Below are positions 1 to 9,225 of a DNA stretch of 64,000 nt, in pieces. The position numbers and the translations under genes are program-made. Source of the DNA: VYFG01 sp965203365 (lineage in GTDB: Bacteria; Pseudomonadota; Gammaproteobacteria; Arenicellales; Poriferihabitantaceae); assembly GCA_965203365.1 (NCBI GenBank), contig OZ241878.1, forward strand, positions 434,001 to 498,000, read 5' to 3'. The notes under the pieces were generated by a model. The model was not told the DNA's origin. It ran no database searches and saw nothing but the letters and a program-made list of their open reading frames with translations. How positions within the stretch are numbered: position 1 is the stretch's first letter; the number at the start of each line of letters is the position of its first letter.

Positions 1-639
1 TATGGTGAGATCATTGCCGAGCGACGGATACCCTTTGATCGGGAGGTATCCCTGGTGGGTGCGAGATTTCGCGATGGCAGCCAGGCCTTCTATCCGCTGG
101 TGGAAAATTATCACCAAGCGGGCATGTTGCGCTATACCTTGGCACCGGCTGGTGCCGACCCATCCTTACAGGATACGGCCCAGACCATGCTGGGTAAGAT
201 CATGGGGCATCTGGATTACGTCGGGGTGATGGCGATGGAGTGTTTTCAGACCCGGGGGGATCTGCTGGTCAACGAACTGGCGCCCAGGGTCCATAACAGT
301 GGGCACTGGACCCAGGTGGGAGCTGGGATCAGCCAGTTCGACCTCCATCTGTTCGCTCTGCTGGATCGTCCAGTGAGGTCTCTTTCGCCCAGGCCGGGGT
401 TGACCCTGATGCTGAACCTCATCGGTTGTCAGTGGCATCCGTCATGGCAAGGATTGGCAGCAGCCCAATGCTGGTGGTATGGGAAATCCTGGCGGGAAAA
501 CCGCAAGCTGGGGCATATCCATATTCATGGAACCACCCGCACCGAGGTGATTCAGGAGGCGGGGCAACTGATGGAGACCCTGGACCCGTTTCACCGGGAG
601 ATGTTGGCCCGGGCGATCGCCCGCATCAGATCGACTTGA
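1..639 (+). CDS. purK: N5-carboxyaminoimidazole ribonucleotide synthase PurK, 3' part
   Basis: The reading frame is open from base 1 and has no start in the window, so only the C-terminal 212 residues are present. PurK is an ATP-grasp enzyme of purine synthesis that uses ATP and bicarbonate to carboxylate aminoimidazole ribonucleotide. Seen here: the ATP-grasp segment around IIAERRIPFDREVSLVGAR, then GVMAMECF followed by LLVNELAPRVHNSGHWT. That last block is the hallmark of PurK, where the Glu and Asn bind Mg-ATP. The C-terminal domain ends with a GHIHIHG segment typical of the family. The partner gene purE would be expected just upstream, outside the window. No terminator is evident after the TGA. 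Confidence 0.93.
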   Translation, partial: YGEIIAERRIPFDREVSLVGARFRDGSQAFYPLVENYHQAGMLRYTLAPAGADPSLQDTAQTMLGKIMGHLDYVGVMAMECFQTRGDLLVNELAPRVHNSGHWTQVGAGISQFDLHLFALLDRPVRSLSPRPGLTLMLNLIGCQWHPSWQGLAAAQCWWYGKSWRENRKLGHIHIHGTTRTEVIQEAGQLMETLDPFHREMLARAIARIRST

Positions 640-973
640 CCTGATCATGGAACCCGGCGGGGAATTGACCGAACGCGTTGAGAGTGCTGTGGGAGGAAGG
701 AACAGGGAACCAAGGCAACCGACGGCATCGGCTTTGACTTCGATGGGGGTCGATAGCGATCATGTGTGGTTGTGCGGTTTCAGAACCGGACTAGAATGGG
801 GGGTGTCGTATCCCATCCGATGCCGAAGAGTGCTGGAAGAGAAAGGGCGACTGGACTTCGTTCAGCCCGGATGGAATGGATTGTATGACGCAAAAAAGAA
901 GGCATCTGTGGTCTATCGGGTACTTCACCGGTTGAGTACTGTGGTCTAATGCGGTCCGCTGTCCTGACCCCGC
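640..973. other. Intergenic region, no gene recognised
   Basis: A 334-base gap lies between purK and the Rieske oxygenase gene. A 100-codon plus-strand open frame at 647-949 has no recognisable motif and no good ribosome binding site, so I do not call it. I see no tRNA, hairpin terminator or clear promoter. It presumably holds the promoter of the downstream gene. Confidence 0.5.
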
Positions 974-2176
974 ATGATGCCGAAACGTCCCCGAAACCTT
1001 GATCTGTTGCTGTCCAGGTTGGCGGCTTTGGCCAAATTGCCGCTGCATCAAGCCTCCGCCATGGACCCAGGCGTCTATACGTCCGAAGAGTTTCTTGTGC
1101 GTGAAAGGGAAAGGATTTTCTGCCGACAATGGATTTGCCTCGGTCTATCGGCGGCCGTTTCAGCACCCGGTGACTATCTCTGTGACGATTTTGCCGGACA
1201 GCCCGTGATCGTGGTGCGTCAGTCGGACGGCACCTTGGCCGCCTTTGCCAATGTTTGTCGCCACCGCATGATGACATTACTGCAAGGCCATGGGAACTGC
1301 CGTCGGATCGTGTGTCCCTATCACGCTTGGAGCTATGGCATGGATGGCCGCCTGATATCGGCTCCCCATATGGCCCAGTCCGAAGGATTTGACCGTCGAG
1401 AAGTGGCTCTTGAATCCATCCGTTGTGAAGAATGGCATGGCTGGATCTACGTCACGCTGGATTCCGGGATTCCTCCTGTCAATGAGCAACTGGCGCGGCT
1501 CGAACCCTTGCTGGCTCACTATCAGTTGGCCAGTTACATTCCGATTGACCGCAAGACGCACATCTGGGAGACCAACTGGAAGCAACTGACGGAGAATTTC
1601 ATGGAAGGCTATCATTTGCCGGTGACGCATCGTGCGACCGTCGGGGCCTGGTTCCCCGTCGAGGAGACCCGTTTCGACCAAGGTCCGCCCGATCCGTCAT
1701 TCACCTACCAGTTTTTCACTAAGGCCGAGGATGCCAAAGTGGGTGTGGCCCACCCGGACAATACTCATCTGCAGGGCGACCAGCGTCGGACGTCAATTTT
1801 ACCCACGGTATTTCCCGCGCACATGTATGCGCTTGCGCCCGACCACTTGTGGTATCTGTCGCTGGAACCGGTTTCTCCGGGACAGGTGAAGGTACGCTAT
1901 GGTGCGGCCATGGCCCCGGAGGTCTTGGCGGCCAGTCAAGATGCGGACGCCTTGCTAGAGGAAACCCGGGAGTTTCTGGATCGTGTCAACGAGGAAGATC
2001 GCCAAGTGGTGGAAGGCATCCACCGGGGAGCCAAGGCCCCTTTGTCAACTCCCGGTCGGCTGAGTTGGCTTGAATGCGAGAATCATGAGTTTGCCCAGTA
2101 CCTGGCCCGCATGCTCTGTGACCCGGACATTCGACCGGAGTCGGCAGATGAAGACAAACCCACCCATCTCGTCTAA
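974..2176 (+). CDS. Rieske-type aromatic-ring-hydroxylating/N-demethylating oxygenase, alpha subunit
   Basis: A 400-residue protein with the two-domain layout of Rieske non-haem iron oxygenases. The Rieske [2Fe-2S] ligands are visible as C95-x-H97 and C114-x2-H117. The catalytic domain contributes the mononuclear iron histidines H214 and H219 in the ENFMEGYHLPVTHR segment. The family includes ring hydroxylases and N-demethylases such as glycine betaine monooxygenase (GbcA) and stachydrine demethylase. The nearby betaine-type ABC importer, DMGDH-like flavoprotein and sarcosine oxidase make an N-demethylase role attractive, but that is inference. The reductase partner is not in the window. Two ATGs (974, 977) compete for the start and neither has a clear Shine-Dalgarno sequence. 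Confidence 0.85.
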   Translation: MMPKRPRNLDLLLSRLAALAKLPLHQASAMDPGVYTSEEFLVRERERIFCRQWICLGLSAAVSAPGDYLCDDFAGQPVIVVRQSDGTLAAFANVCRHRMMTLLQGHGNCRRIVCPYHAWSYGMDGRLISAPHMAQSEGFDRREVALESIRCEEWHGWIYVTLDSGIPPVNEQLARLEPLLAHYQLASYIPIDRKTHIWETNWKQLTENFMEGYHLPVTHRATVGAWFPVEETRFDQGPPDPSFTYQFFTKAEDAKVGVAHPDNTHLQGDQRRTSILPTVFPAHMYALAPDHLWYLSLEPVSPGQVKVRYGAAMAPEVLAASQDADALLEETREFLDRVNEEDRQVVEGIHRGAKAPLSTPGRLSWLECENHEFAQYLARMLCDPDIRPESADEDKPTHLV

Positions 2177-2230
2177 ACCGCTTGGTTCCATACCACCCGG
2201 ATTCGTTTGGCAAGCAGGGGCGGGCTGTTC

Positions 2231-2941
2231 TTACACCGGAGTTGAGACCAACTGCGAGTAGACAAGGCCCATCAGTCCGCCGAACACGCCTCCCCATACC
2301 ACCAACCACCCCAGATGTTCCCGGATCATTTCCTGGACAATCTGTTTCACCATCTCGGGCGTCAGTTCGTTCAGCCGATTTTCGATGATTGCCTCGACAC
2401 GCTCACGGACTGAATCCGGGCGATGGCCGTCGATATGGTCTTGGATGGCCTGTTGAACGGGGGCACTGGCGGCAATTTGCTTCAATGAGGCTTTCATTTT
2501 CTGGATGTAGGGTGCCCTTAGTCCTGACAATCCTTGCGCCCCTCCGGCCATGGCAAGAAAGCTACCAAATGAGGATTCCTCAATGGTGCTGATCAAGCTG
2601 TCGAAAGTGGGGGAGAGGTCCATTTCCTCAATGACCGGATCCAGGTCGATCTGGCCGGATTCTGGCCCATCAGCCAAAAAGCGTTCGATATTTTCTGTCG
2701 TGAAGAACTGTGTCAGGATCAGTGCGCGGATACCACGTCGGAAGTCATCAAAATGCAGGGGCACGACTCCAGAACCATACAGGCCCGGTATGCGCTCAAA
2801 CAGCATATGGACCGCCAGCCAGTTGGTGATGGCACCCGAAACCGCAAACAGCCCCACCGCCTGAAGAACCGGGTGGGACAGGATCCATCCTGCCAGCAGA
2901 ATGACCCCGGCGAAGAGATTGGTTAACAGGCTTTTGTTCAT
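2231..2941 (-). CDS. DUF445 family membrane protein
   Basis: A 236-residue protein with a hydrophobic N-terminal hairpin at about residues 6-42 (LLTNLFAGVILLAGWIL, then VSGAITNWLAVHMLFE) and a hydrophobic C-terminal segment ending VWGGVFGGLMGLVYSQL. The NWLAVHMLFE motif and the following VPLHFDDFRRGIR region are characteristic of DUF445 (YheB/YjiN-like) proteins. Their function is unknown; they are thought to be inner-membrane proteins with a soluble middle region. The gene stands alone on the minus strand. Its convergent neighbour ends 55 bases away at the Rieske gene. Confidence 0.8.
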   Translation of the reverse strand: MNKSLLTNLFAGVILLAGWILSHPVLQAVGLFAVSGAITNWLAVHMLFERIPGLYGSGVVPLHFDDFRRGIRALILTQFFTTENIERFLADGPESGQIDLDPVIEEMDLSPTFDSLISTIEESSFGSFLAMAGGAQGLSGLRAPYIQKMKASLKQIAASAPVQQAIQDHIDGHRPDSVRERVEAIIENRLNELTPEMVKQIVQEMIREHLGWLVVWGGVFGGLMGLVYSQLVSTPV

Positions 2942-3291
2942 CGGATCGAAGAGGGTGAGCCGAGCCCATTATGGGCATCGAACATCGAAGGTCAACTGGG
3001 ACCCAGTGATATTTTTTCGGTGGGCTGCGCCTGTTCCAATCTCCCGGATGATGATTGGTCCGTCAGCCTCCCAGCCAGCCTGTTCGGACATCCGAACGGA
3101 CGACCCGTTCTGTTTGGGAAATGGGGTGGGCAACCGGCAGAGCAGGGGCATCAGGAGTGGTCGTTTTACCGGACATATCGGTGAAGACGCAAAGCGACGC
3201 ACGGAGACTGCCTCACATACATCAGAAATCCAAGACAGGGGGGCACTCGGCACATTGAACGTCCGGTGGGGCGCAAGACAAAAGAGCACTT
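2942..3291. other. Intergenic region with a 16-bp palindrome
   Basis: A 350-base gap lies between the DUF445 gene start and the lexA stop. It contains a perfect inverted repeat, GTTCGGA-CA-TCCGAAC (3082-3097), about 140 bases upstream of the DUF445 start. This could be an operator or an mRNA hairpin downstream of lexA. Open frames here (for example 2969-3289 on the minus strand) show no recognisable protein features. Confidence 0.4.
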
Positions 3292-3906
3292 TCAGTAGGC
3301 TCGCATCTGACCCACGACGACGCCCTGAATCAGGACTCGGTCTGCGGGGAAACGCATTGACGACATATTTCGGTTCTCGGGCACCAGTTCAATCAGATGG
3401 TCGGACAAGGGGAGATAGCGTTTCAATGTGGCTTCATCGCCATCAACCAATGCCACGACGATATCCCCCCGGCGCGGCGTGCTGGACCGCTGCACCACCA
3501 CATAGTCCTGATCATGGATGCCCGCCTCGATCATGGAATCCCCTTGCACCTGCAATACAAAGCGCTCGGGGCCGGCAAAGAGCCGGGTGACATCCAGTTC
3601 GGTGGTTTCCGGAATCGCCTCAATGGGCCTGCCCGCGGCGATTCGACCCAGTAGCGGGATCGTCAGATCCGAGCGGGACTTGGGGGTACACTGGAGGTTG
3701 CGATTGGCGCCTTCCGAAGAGAGATAACCCGCTTCGATCAGGGATTTGACATACCGGTGTACGGATCCTCTGGAACGATAGCCAATTCCTTTGGCGATTT
3801 CCGCCAACGTCGGAGAGCGTTGCGTCTCAAGGCAAAATCTGGCGACAAAATCCAGGATTTTCTCTTCGATGATGCGCATGGGTATGTCACTGGGGATGTT
3901 CTCCAT
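3292..3906 (-). CDS. lexA: LexA SOS transcriptional repressor
   Basis: A 204-residue LexA. The N-terminal winged helix-turn-helix includes SPTLAEIAKGIGYRSRGSVHRYVKSL. The cleavage site Ala-Gly lies in RIAAGRPIEA. The catalytic dyad is Ser in QGDSMI and Lys in ATLKRY, and the C-terminal S24 peptidase fold is complete. LexA represses DNA-damage genes and self-cleaves when RecA is activated. The start is uncertain: ATG at 3906 gives a 9-residue extension relative to typical LexA, while ATG at 3879 gives the usual N-terminus (MRIIEEKIL). Neither has a strong Shine-Dalgarno. A perfect inverted repeat spans the first ATG and would fit autoregulation. Confidence 0.93.
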   Translation of the reverse strand: MENIPSDIPMRIIEEKILDFVARFCLETQRSPTLAEIAKGIGYRSRGSVHRYVKSLIEAGYLSSEGANRNLQCTPKSRSDLTIPLLGRIAAGRPIEAIPETTELDVTRLFAGPERFVLQVQGDSMIEAGIHDQDYVVVQRSSTPRRGDIVVALVDGDEATLKRYLPLSDHLIELVPENRNMSSMRFPADRVLIQGVVVGQMRAY

Positions 3907-3917
3907 AATGAGAACAT
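3896..3917. promoter_or_regulatory. Inverted repeat over the lexA start, candidate LexA operator
   Basis: The sequence reads ATGTTCTC, six bases (CATAAT), then GAGAACAT, a perfect 8-bp inverted repeat. It covers the upstream lexA ATG (3904-3906 on the minus strand). LexA genes are usually autoregulated through a dyad near the start. This dyad is not the CTGT-N8-ACAG box of enterics or the GTTC-N7-GTTC box of alphaproteobacteria, so it would be a lineage-specific box if real. Confidence 0.5.
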
Positions 3918-4048
3918 AGACGGATACGCTCTGTCAATTCCTTACGGTCGACTGACGGAGTGGGGGGCTTGTCGAGTTGGAGGGTCAAGTCGACTGGTGG
4001 TGATGCCAGTCCCCGATATGGGCACCTGTCGACCCATTGGGCAATCGA

Positions 4049-5005
4049 CTATCCCCGCCGCAGGCAACCGGGAAAACTGCACAGCATTTCAAACACCAGA
4101 TTCGCCGCCAGCAAAGCGGTATTGCCGGTTGTGTCATAAGGCGGTGAGACTTCCACCAGGTCGGCCCCGACGAGGTTGAGGTGCCACATCCCCCGAATGA
4201 TCTCAATCCCTTGTGAAGCGGTCAGTCCTCCCGGTTCCGGTGTACCGGTACCCGGAGCGACGGACGGGTCAAGTCCGTCGATATCAAAACTGAGATAGGT
4301 GGGGGTATCGGGGCCAATGACATGGCGGATTTCCGTCATCAATGGGGTCAGGGACTGGTACCAGCACTCCTCTGCAGGCACGACACGGGCTCCCTGTTCC
4401 CGGGACCAGTCAAAGTCCTCGGCACTGTATCCGGTAGTGCGCAGTCCGATTTGGAACATCTTCGGACCTTGGACCAGGCCTTCTTCAAGGGCTCGGCGAA
4501 AAATGGTGCCATGGGCGATTTTTTCGCCGAACATAACATCGTTGATATCGGCATGGGCGTCCACATGCACCAAGGCCACCGGACCCCACACTTTTCGCAA
4601 GGCCCGCAGAATCGGCAGCGCGATGGTGTGGTCGCCTCCCAGGGTGATGGGTTTGGCCCCACATGACAGAATACCGTCATACACCGTCTGGATGATGTCG
4701 ATGGATTTGAGCAGATTGAAGGTATTGAGGGCCACGTCCCCAATATCCGCGACCTGAAAACTGTCAAACGGAGCAGCGCGGGTATACATTCCATAGGGTC
4801 GTACCAGGACCGATTCGTTCCGGATTTGCCTGGGGCCGTATCGGGTACCGGAACGGTTGCTGGTTCCAATATCCAATGGAACGCCAATGATGGCGATGTC
4901 GACCCCATCCGCACTGGGTTGGGCTGGCAGACGAAACAGGGTGCCCGGACCCGCGAAACGCGGCATTTGATTGCCGCCCAGCGGTTGGTTGAATTCAGGT
5001 GGCAT
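4049..5005 (-). CDS. gbuA: Agmatinase-family ureohydrolase, probable guanidinobutyrase
   Basis: A 318-residue protein from ATG 5005; the open frame extends to a TTG at 5125, but those 40 residues look non-homologous. The manganese-binding signatures of the ureohydrolase family are all present: GGDHT, DAHAD and SFDIDGLDP. The N-terminal block QPLGGNQMPRFAGPGT, together with CWYQSL and VEVSPPYDTTGNT, resembles 4-guanidinobutyrase GbuA of Pseudomonas as I remember it, more than arginase or SpeB. The expected reaction is hydrolysis of 4-guanidinobutyrate to 4-aminobutyrate and urea. Agmatine or guanidinopropionate remain possible substrates. It diverges from the flavoprotein gene that follows. 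Confidence 0.82.
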   Translation of the reverse strand: MPPEFNQPLGGNQMPRFAGPGTLFRLPAQPSADGVDIAIIGVPLDIGTSNRSGTRYGPRQIRNESVLVRPYGMYTRAAPFDSFQVADIGDVALNTFNLLKSIDIIQTVYDGILSCGAKPITLGGDHTIALPILRALRKVWGPVALVHVDAHADINDVMFGEKIAHGTIFRRALEEGLVQGPKMFQIGLRTTGYSAEDFDWSREQGARVVPAEECWYQSLTPLMTEIRHVIGPDTPTYLSFDIDGLDPSVAPGTGTPEPGGLTASQGIEIIRGMWHLNLVGADLVEVSPPYDTTGNTALLAANLVFEMLCSFPGCLRRG

Positions 5006-5253
5006 GTTGGTCAGTAGACGCTTGGCCAGAACGGGCCTGACCTTGGGATGTCCGCATTCCCGCATCGGGGGAGATCGATTTTCGAAGGTGGCACAGCGGC
5101 AGCATTCGCAATAGATTCCATCCAAAACGGGTTGAGGGGGATCACTTATGGAATATATTCCGATTTTGCCCCATGATCCGACTTTTCATCCAGAGTTGGC
5201 GCATGAATTTTGCCAATGCGCGACTCTCCTGTACAAATCGTTTTCAATCACCC

Positions 5254-7671
5254 ATGAAATCTCAAGCCCGGGTCGTCATTATCGGTGGTGGTATCGGGGG
5301 CGTCTCCACCCTGTACCACCTGACCGATGAAGGTTGGACCGATGTCGTTCTGGTCGAGCGGGACGAGTTGACTTCCGGGTCCACTTGGCATGCCGCCGCC
5401 CAGGTGACGCAGTTTGGTGCCAACCAGACCATGGTGGCTCTCAAGCGTCATTCCATCAATCTGTACCGGCAATTGGCATCCGATGACGAATTTCCCATCA
5501 ACTATCATATTACCGGCGGAATGCGTCTGGCTCACACCCCGGCTCAAGTCGACACCTATCGCCACTATGTGGGCATGGCCGCCGGCGTGGGGGTGGAGAT
5601 GGAATTTATCGATGCCAGGGAGGCGGGGCGACGGCACCCTCTGATGCAGACGGCTGGGCTGCTGGGGGCTTGGTGGGATCCACTGGACGGGGATATTGAT
5701 CCGGCGCAACTGGTGTTCGCCCTGGCTCGGAAGGCACGCGCGAAAGGGGCTGAAGTGTACCGTGCCAACCCGGTGGAAGGCATCACCCGCCAATCCGGGG
5801 GCGAGTTCATCGTGCATACCAAGCACGGAGACATCGGTTGCGAAATGGTGGTCAATGCCTCCGGGTATCGCGTGAATGAAGTGGGCGCAATGCTCGGGGT
5901 TCGTCACCCGGTGACGTCCATGGAGCATATGTACTTCCTGACCGAACCGATTGCCGACATCGAGGCGCTGGATCATCGCGTGCCGATCATCCGTGACCCA
6001 GGTGGGGACTTCTACAGTCGTCAGGAAAAAACCGGCTTGCTGGTCGGAGTCTATGAGCAGTCTTGCCGGGCGTTTGGCATGGACGGTATTGATGCGAACT
6101 TCACCCGTTCATTGTGCCCGTCTGACTTGGACCGATGCCTGGATAATATGGATCGGATTTTCCACCGGCTGCCTTGTCTTTCGACGACCGGAATTCATAC
6201 CGTGATCAATGGCCCCATCACCTACAGTGCCGACGGAGCGCCCCTGGTCGGTCCGATACCTGGGGTGCCGAATGCGTTTGCCTGCTTGGGGTTGCGGGCA
6301 GGGATCGGAGAGGGAGGGGGCCTTGGCAAGGTGCTGGCCCAGATCATGGTGCATGGAGAATGTGAGTGGGATGCCTGGTATCTCGACCCGCGTCGGTTCA
6401 CCAGCTGGGCCAATACGGAAGCCACCTGTCTCAAGGCCATTGAGGACTACCAGTACGAATTCCACTATCCGCTTCCCCATGAGCACCGCCCGGCCGCCCG
6501 GCTGACGCGCACCACCCCGCTGTATGTCGAACTGGACCGACAGCAGGCCTGCTGGGGAGTGGTCAATGGGTGGGAACGGGTCCTGTTCTTCAAACCCTCG
6601 CCCGAGTTCCGGGAAGAACATGCCTACCGGTTTACGCCCACTCGGGCGGTTGTGTCGGGCGAAGTGACCCGAACTGCACAGGCGGTCGGGCTGATGGAGG
6701 TGTCGGGTTTCAATCGATACGAAATCAAGGGAGTAGGCGCCCGGGAGGGCCTGGACCGACTGACCTGCAGTGCCCTCCCGAACGCTGATGGCAAGATCTC
6801 ACTGTGTTATTTTCTGACGCCGAAGGGGCATGTTCTCTGCGAGGCGACCGTCGCCAGATTAGGAGAGGAGCACTATTGGTATGGCTCGGCGGCCGCCGCC
6901 GAATGGCATGACCGGGATTGGCTTCGTCAGCATCTGCCCGACACGGTCAGTTTGCGCGGATTGACCCGCAGTCATACCACTTTGGTGTTGTCGGGGCCTC
7001 AATCCAGGAATCTGCTGCAGTCTCTGTCGCCGCGAAATGACTGGTCCCATGACGGTTTTTCGACGATGCGTGTCAGGCACATGTTCATCGGACATGCGCA
7101 CGTGGTGGCCATGCGGGTCAGCTTCTCGGGTGAGCTGGCCTATGAACTGCATGTACCCAATGAACAGTTGCTGTTGGTCTATCGGCTGCTGGTGCAGGCG
7201 GGCCAAGCCTACGACTTGGGCCAGTTTGGCCTGTATGCGGCCGAATCCATGCGACTGGAAAAGGGTTATCTCCATTGGAAGACGGATTTGATCCAGGAAT
7301 ACAACCCCATGGAGGCGGGTCTGGAACGATTTGTGCGGATGGACAAGCCGGACTTTGTTGGTCGATCAGCCCTGATGAATCAGATCCAGCGGGGAAACCG
7401 CCGTCAACTGGTGGTGATGACGGTGAATTGTGACCATGCTCCAGCCCATGCCGGGGATCCGGTCTGTCTGGATGACCGGCCGGTAGGTTCGGTGACTTCC
7501 GGTGGATACGGACATCGGATCCAAAAGAACATTGCCTATGCCTATGTCGACCCCTGCGCCTCGGGACCGGGAACCGCTTTGAGGGTCGGTATTCTGGGGG
7601 GCTGGTATCCCGCGCAGGTCACACCGGCCTGTCTTTATGATCCGGACCACCTTCGGGTGAAAGCCGGATGA
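5254..7671 (+). CDS. FAD-dependent dimethylglycine/sarcosine dehydrogenase-like protein (DAO-GcvT fusion)
   Basis: An 805-residue protein from ATG 5254 (the open frame starts at 5173). The N-terminal half is a DAO-type FAD domain with the nucleotide motif VVIIGGGIGG and GSTWHAAAQVTQFG, where the His fits the covalent-FAD position of DMGDH relatives. A linker is followed by C-terminal GcvT/aminomethyltransferase-like domains (SFSGELAYELHVP, AAESMRLEKGYLHW). The family oxidatively demethylates N-methylglycines, passing the C1 unit to tetrahydrofolate. Its stop overlaps the start of the MttB-family gene by 4 bases, so the two are probably translationally coupled. The exact substrate is unknown. 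Confidence 0.88.
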   Translation: MKSQARVVIIGGGIGGVSTLYHLTDEGWTDVVLVERDELTSGSTWHAAAQVTQFGANQTMVALKRHSINLYRQLASDDEFPINYHITGGMRLAHTPAQVDTYRHYVGMAAGVGVEMEFIDAREAGRRHPLMQTAGLLGAWWDPLDGDIDPAQLVFALARKARAKGAEVYRANPVEGITRQSGGEFIVHTKHGDIGCEMVVNASGYRVNEVGAMLGVRHPVTSMEHMYFLTEPIADIEALDHRVPIIRDPGGDFYSRQEKTGLLVGVYEQSCRAFGMDGIDANFTRSLCPSDLDRCLDNMDRIFHRLPCLSTTGIHTVINGPITYSADGAPLVGPIPGVPNAFACLGLRAGIGEGGGLGKVLAQIMVHGECEWDAWYLDPRRFTSWANTEATCLKAIEDYQYEFHYPLPHEHRPAARLTRTTPLYVELDRQQACWGVVNGWERVLFFKPSPEFREEHAYRFTPTRAVVSGEVTRTAQAVGLMEVSGFNRYEIKGVGAREGLDRLTCSALPNADGKISLCYFLTPKGHVLCEATVARLGEEHYWYGSAAAAEWHDRDWLRQHLPDTVSLRGLTRSHTTLVLSGPQSRNLLQSLSPRNDWSHDGFSTMRVRHMFIGHAHVVAMRVSFSGELAYELHVPNEQLLLVYRLLVQAGQAYDLGQFGLYAAESMRLEKGYLHWKTDLIQEYNPMEAGLERFVRMDKPDFVGRSALMNQIQRGNRRQLVVMTVNCDHAPAHAGDPVCLDDRPVGSVTSGGYGHRIQKNIAYAYVDPCASGPGTALRVGILGGWYPAQVTPACLYDPDHLRVKAG

Positions 7672-9212
7672 GACGACGACACAACCGGCGCGGCGGGCTC
7701 TCCAGCCGGGAGGCGATGCATGCACTGCGGGCCCGACCGCCAGCTACGGACCCCTGTCCACCGGGACCGGTCGGCGGCCGATATCAACCCCTGGATGAGA
7801 AGGAGATCGAGGCCATCTACCGTACCGCACTGCGCATCCTGGCGGAAATCGGCATGGGTCAGGCCCCGGCCGTGCTGACGAAAAAAGCCCTGGCCGCTGG
7901 GGCCCGGATCGGAGGGGACGGCCGGCTGTGCTTTCCCCACAGTATGGTGGAGGACATCATCGCCCAGGCTTGCCGACAGTTCATCTTGCATGGACGTGAT
8001 TCGAAGTACGACTTCCAGGTGGGCGGGGACCGGGTGTATTTTGGCACGGGGGGTGCGGCCGTGCAGACCCTGGATCTGGACAGCGGTGACTATCGGCCAT
8101 CGACATTGCGAGATCTGTACGATTTTACACGCCTTGCGGATACCCTCAAGAACGTGGCGTGGTTTACCCGGTGCTGTGTGGCCACGGATGTGCCGGATAA
8201 TTTCGACCTGGATATCAACACCGCCTATGTTCTGGTCCGCGGCACCACCAAGCCGGTCGGGACCAGTTTCTTCATCGCCGACCATGTGGATCCGGTCGTC
8301 ACCCTGTTCGACCGTGTGTTGGGGGGTGAAGGACGGTTCCGGCAAAGACCCTTTTGCAAAGCCCATATCAGCCCGGTGATTTCTCCGCTGCGATATGGCG
8401 AGGATGCCGTGCAGGTCGCTCTGGCTGCTATGCGGCACCGGATGCCGATCAACAGTATTGTGGCCGCCCAATCCGGCGCGACAGCTCCCGCCCCCCTGGC
8501 GGGCATGCTGGCCTCGACCCTGGCGGAGACGCTGGCGGCATTGGTGATGGTCAATGTGTTTGAGCGAGGCTATCCGATGATCTTCTCGAACTGGCCATTC
8601 GTGATCGATTTGCGAACCGGTTCGTTTGCCGGCAGTGGGGCCGAGATATCGCTTCTCAATGCGGCATCCGTCCAATTGAGCAACTGGCTGGGGCTTCCTT
8701 CCGGCGCGGCCTGCAGCATGGCGGACGCCAAGGCGATCGATTCGCAGATGGGCCTGGAAAAGGCGTTGTCTGCCACGGTGGCGGGCTTGGCGGGCGGCAA
8801 TCTGCTCTATGAATCCTCGGGTATGATGGCCAGCTTGCTCGGCGCCTCCTTCGAGGCGTTTGTCATTGATGATGAGATGTTGTCGATCGTGTATCGATTG
8901 GTGCGGGGGATCGAGGTCGATGAAGAGACCTTGGGGTTTGATGCCATCCGGGAGGCGGTGTATGGTGAGGGTCATTTCCTGGGTGGACACGACACGATGA
9001 AGGCCATGGAGCGGGACTATCATTATCCCGGCTTGTCCGACCGCCAGGATCCGGTCTCATGGATGACCGCCGGCAAGCCGACCATCCGGGAGAAGGCCAA
9101 CGCCCGGGCACGGCAGATCCTCTCGGAACATCATCCCGAGTATCTCTCTTCGGCGGCTGATGCGGATCTGCGTCGGCGTTTTCACATCCGGTTGCCCCCG
9201 GTTCCTGGCTGA
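7668..9212 (+). CDS. MttB superfamily (trimethylamine/glycine betaine) methyltransferase, non-pyrrolysine
   Basis: A 514-residue member of the MttB/MtgB superfamily. Characteristic regions are ALRILAEIGM near the N-terminus, GTGGAAVQTLDLDSGDYRPS, the glycine-rich barrel segments, and GGNLLYESSGMM. The frame has no internal TAG, so there is no pyrrolysine codon and it groups with non-Pyl relatives such as glycine betaine:corrinoid methyltransferase rather than true trimethylamine MttB. Members move a methyl group from a quaternary amine to a corrinoid protein. No corrinoid protein is encoded in the window, so its partner or even its reaction is open. ATGA overlap with the upstream DMGDH-like gene implies coupling. 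Confidence 0.86.
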   Translation: MRRRHNRRGGLSSREAMHALRARPPATDPCPPGPVGGRYQPLDEKEIEAIYRTALRILAEIGMGQAPAVLTKKALAAGARIGGDGRLCFPHSMVEDIIAQACRQFILHGRDSKYDFQVGGDRVYFGTGGAAVQTLDLDSGDYRPSTLRDLYDFTRLADTLKNVAWFTRCCVATDVPDNFDLDINTAYVLVRGTTKPVGTSFFIADHVDPVVTLFDRVLGGEGRFRQRPFCKAHISPVISPLRYGEDAVQVALAAMRHRMPINSIVAAQSGATAPAPLAGMLASTLAETLAALVMVNVFERGYPMIFSNWPFVIDLRTGSFAGSGAEISLLNAASVQLSNWLGLPSGAACSMADAKAIDSQMGLEKALSATVAGLAGGNLLYESSGMMASLLGASFEAFVIDDEMLSIVYRLVRGIEVDEETLGFDAIREAVYGEGHFLGGHDTMKAMERDYHYPGLSDRQDPVSWMTAGKPTIREKANARARQILSEHHPEYLSSAADADLRRRFHIRLPPVPG

Positions 9213-9225
9213 TAGCACTGCCCGG

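Noticed and set aside
647..949. 100-codon plus-strand open frame
   Set aside because: No motif, no Shine-Dalgarno, compositionally like spacer; probably chance in GC-rich DNA.
2969..3289. 106-codon minus-strand frame between the DUF445 gene and lexA
   Set aside because: No recognisable features and no good ribosome site.
5006..5125. 40-residue N-terminal extension of the guanidinobutyrase from TTG 5125
   Set aside because: The family normally begins at the QPLGGN region and the extension has no ribosome site, so ATG 5005 is preferred.
7635..9023. 462-codon minus-strand frame opposite the MttB gene
   Set aside because: Antisense shadow of a well-supported gene.
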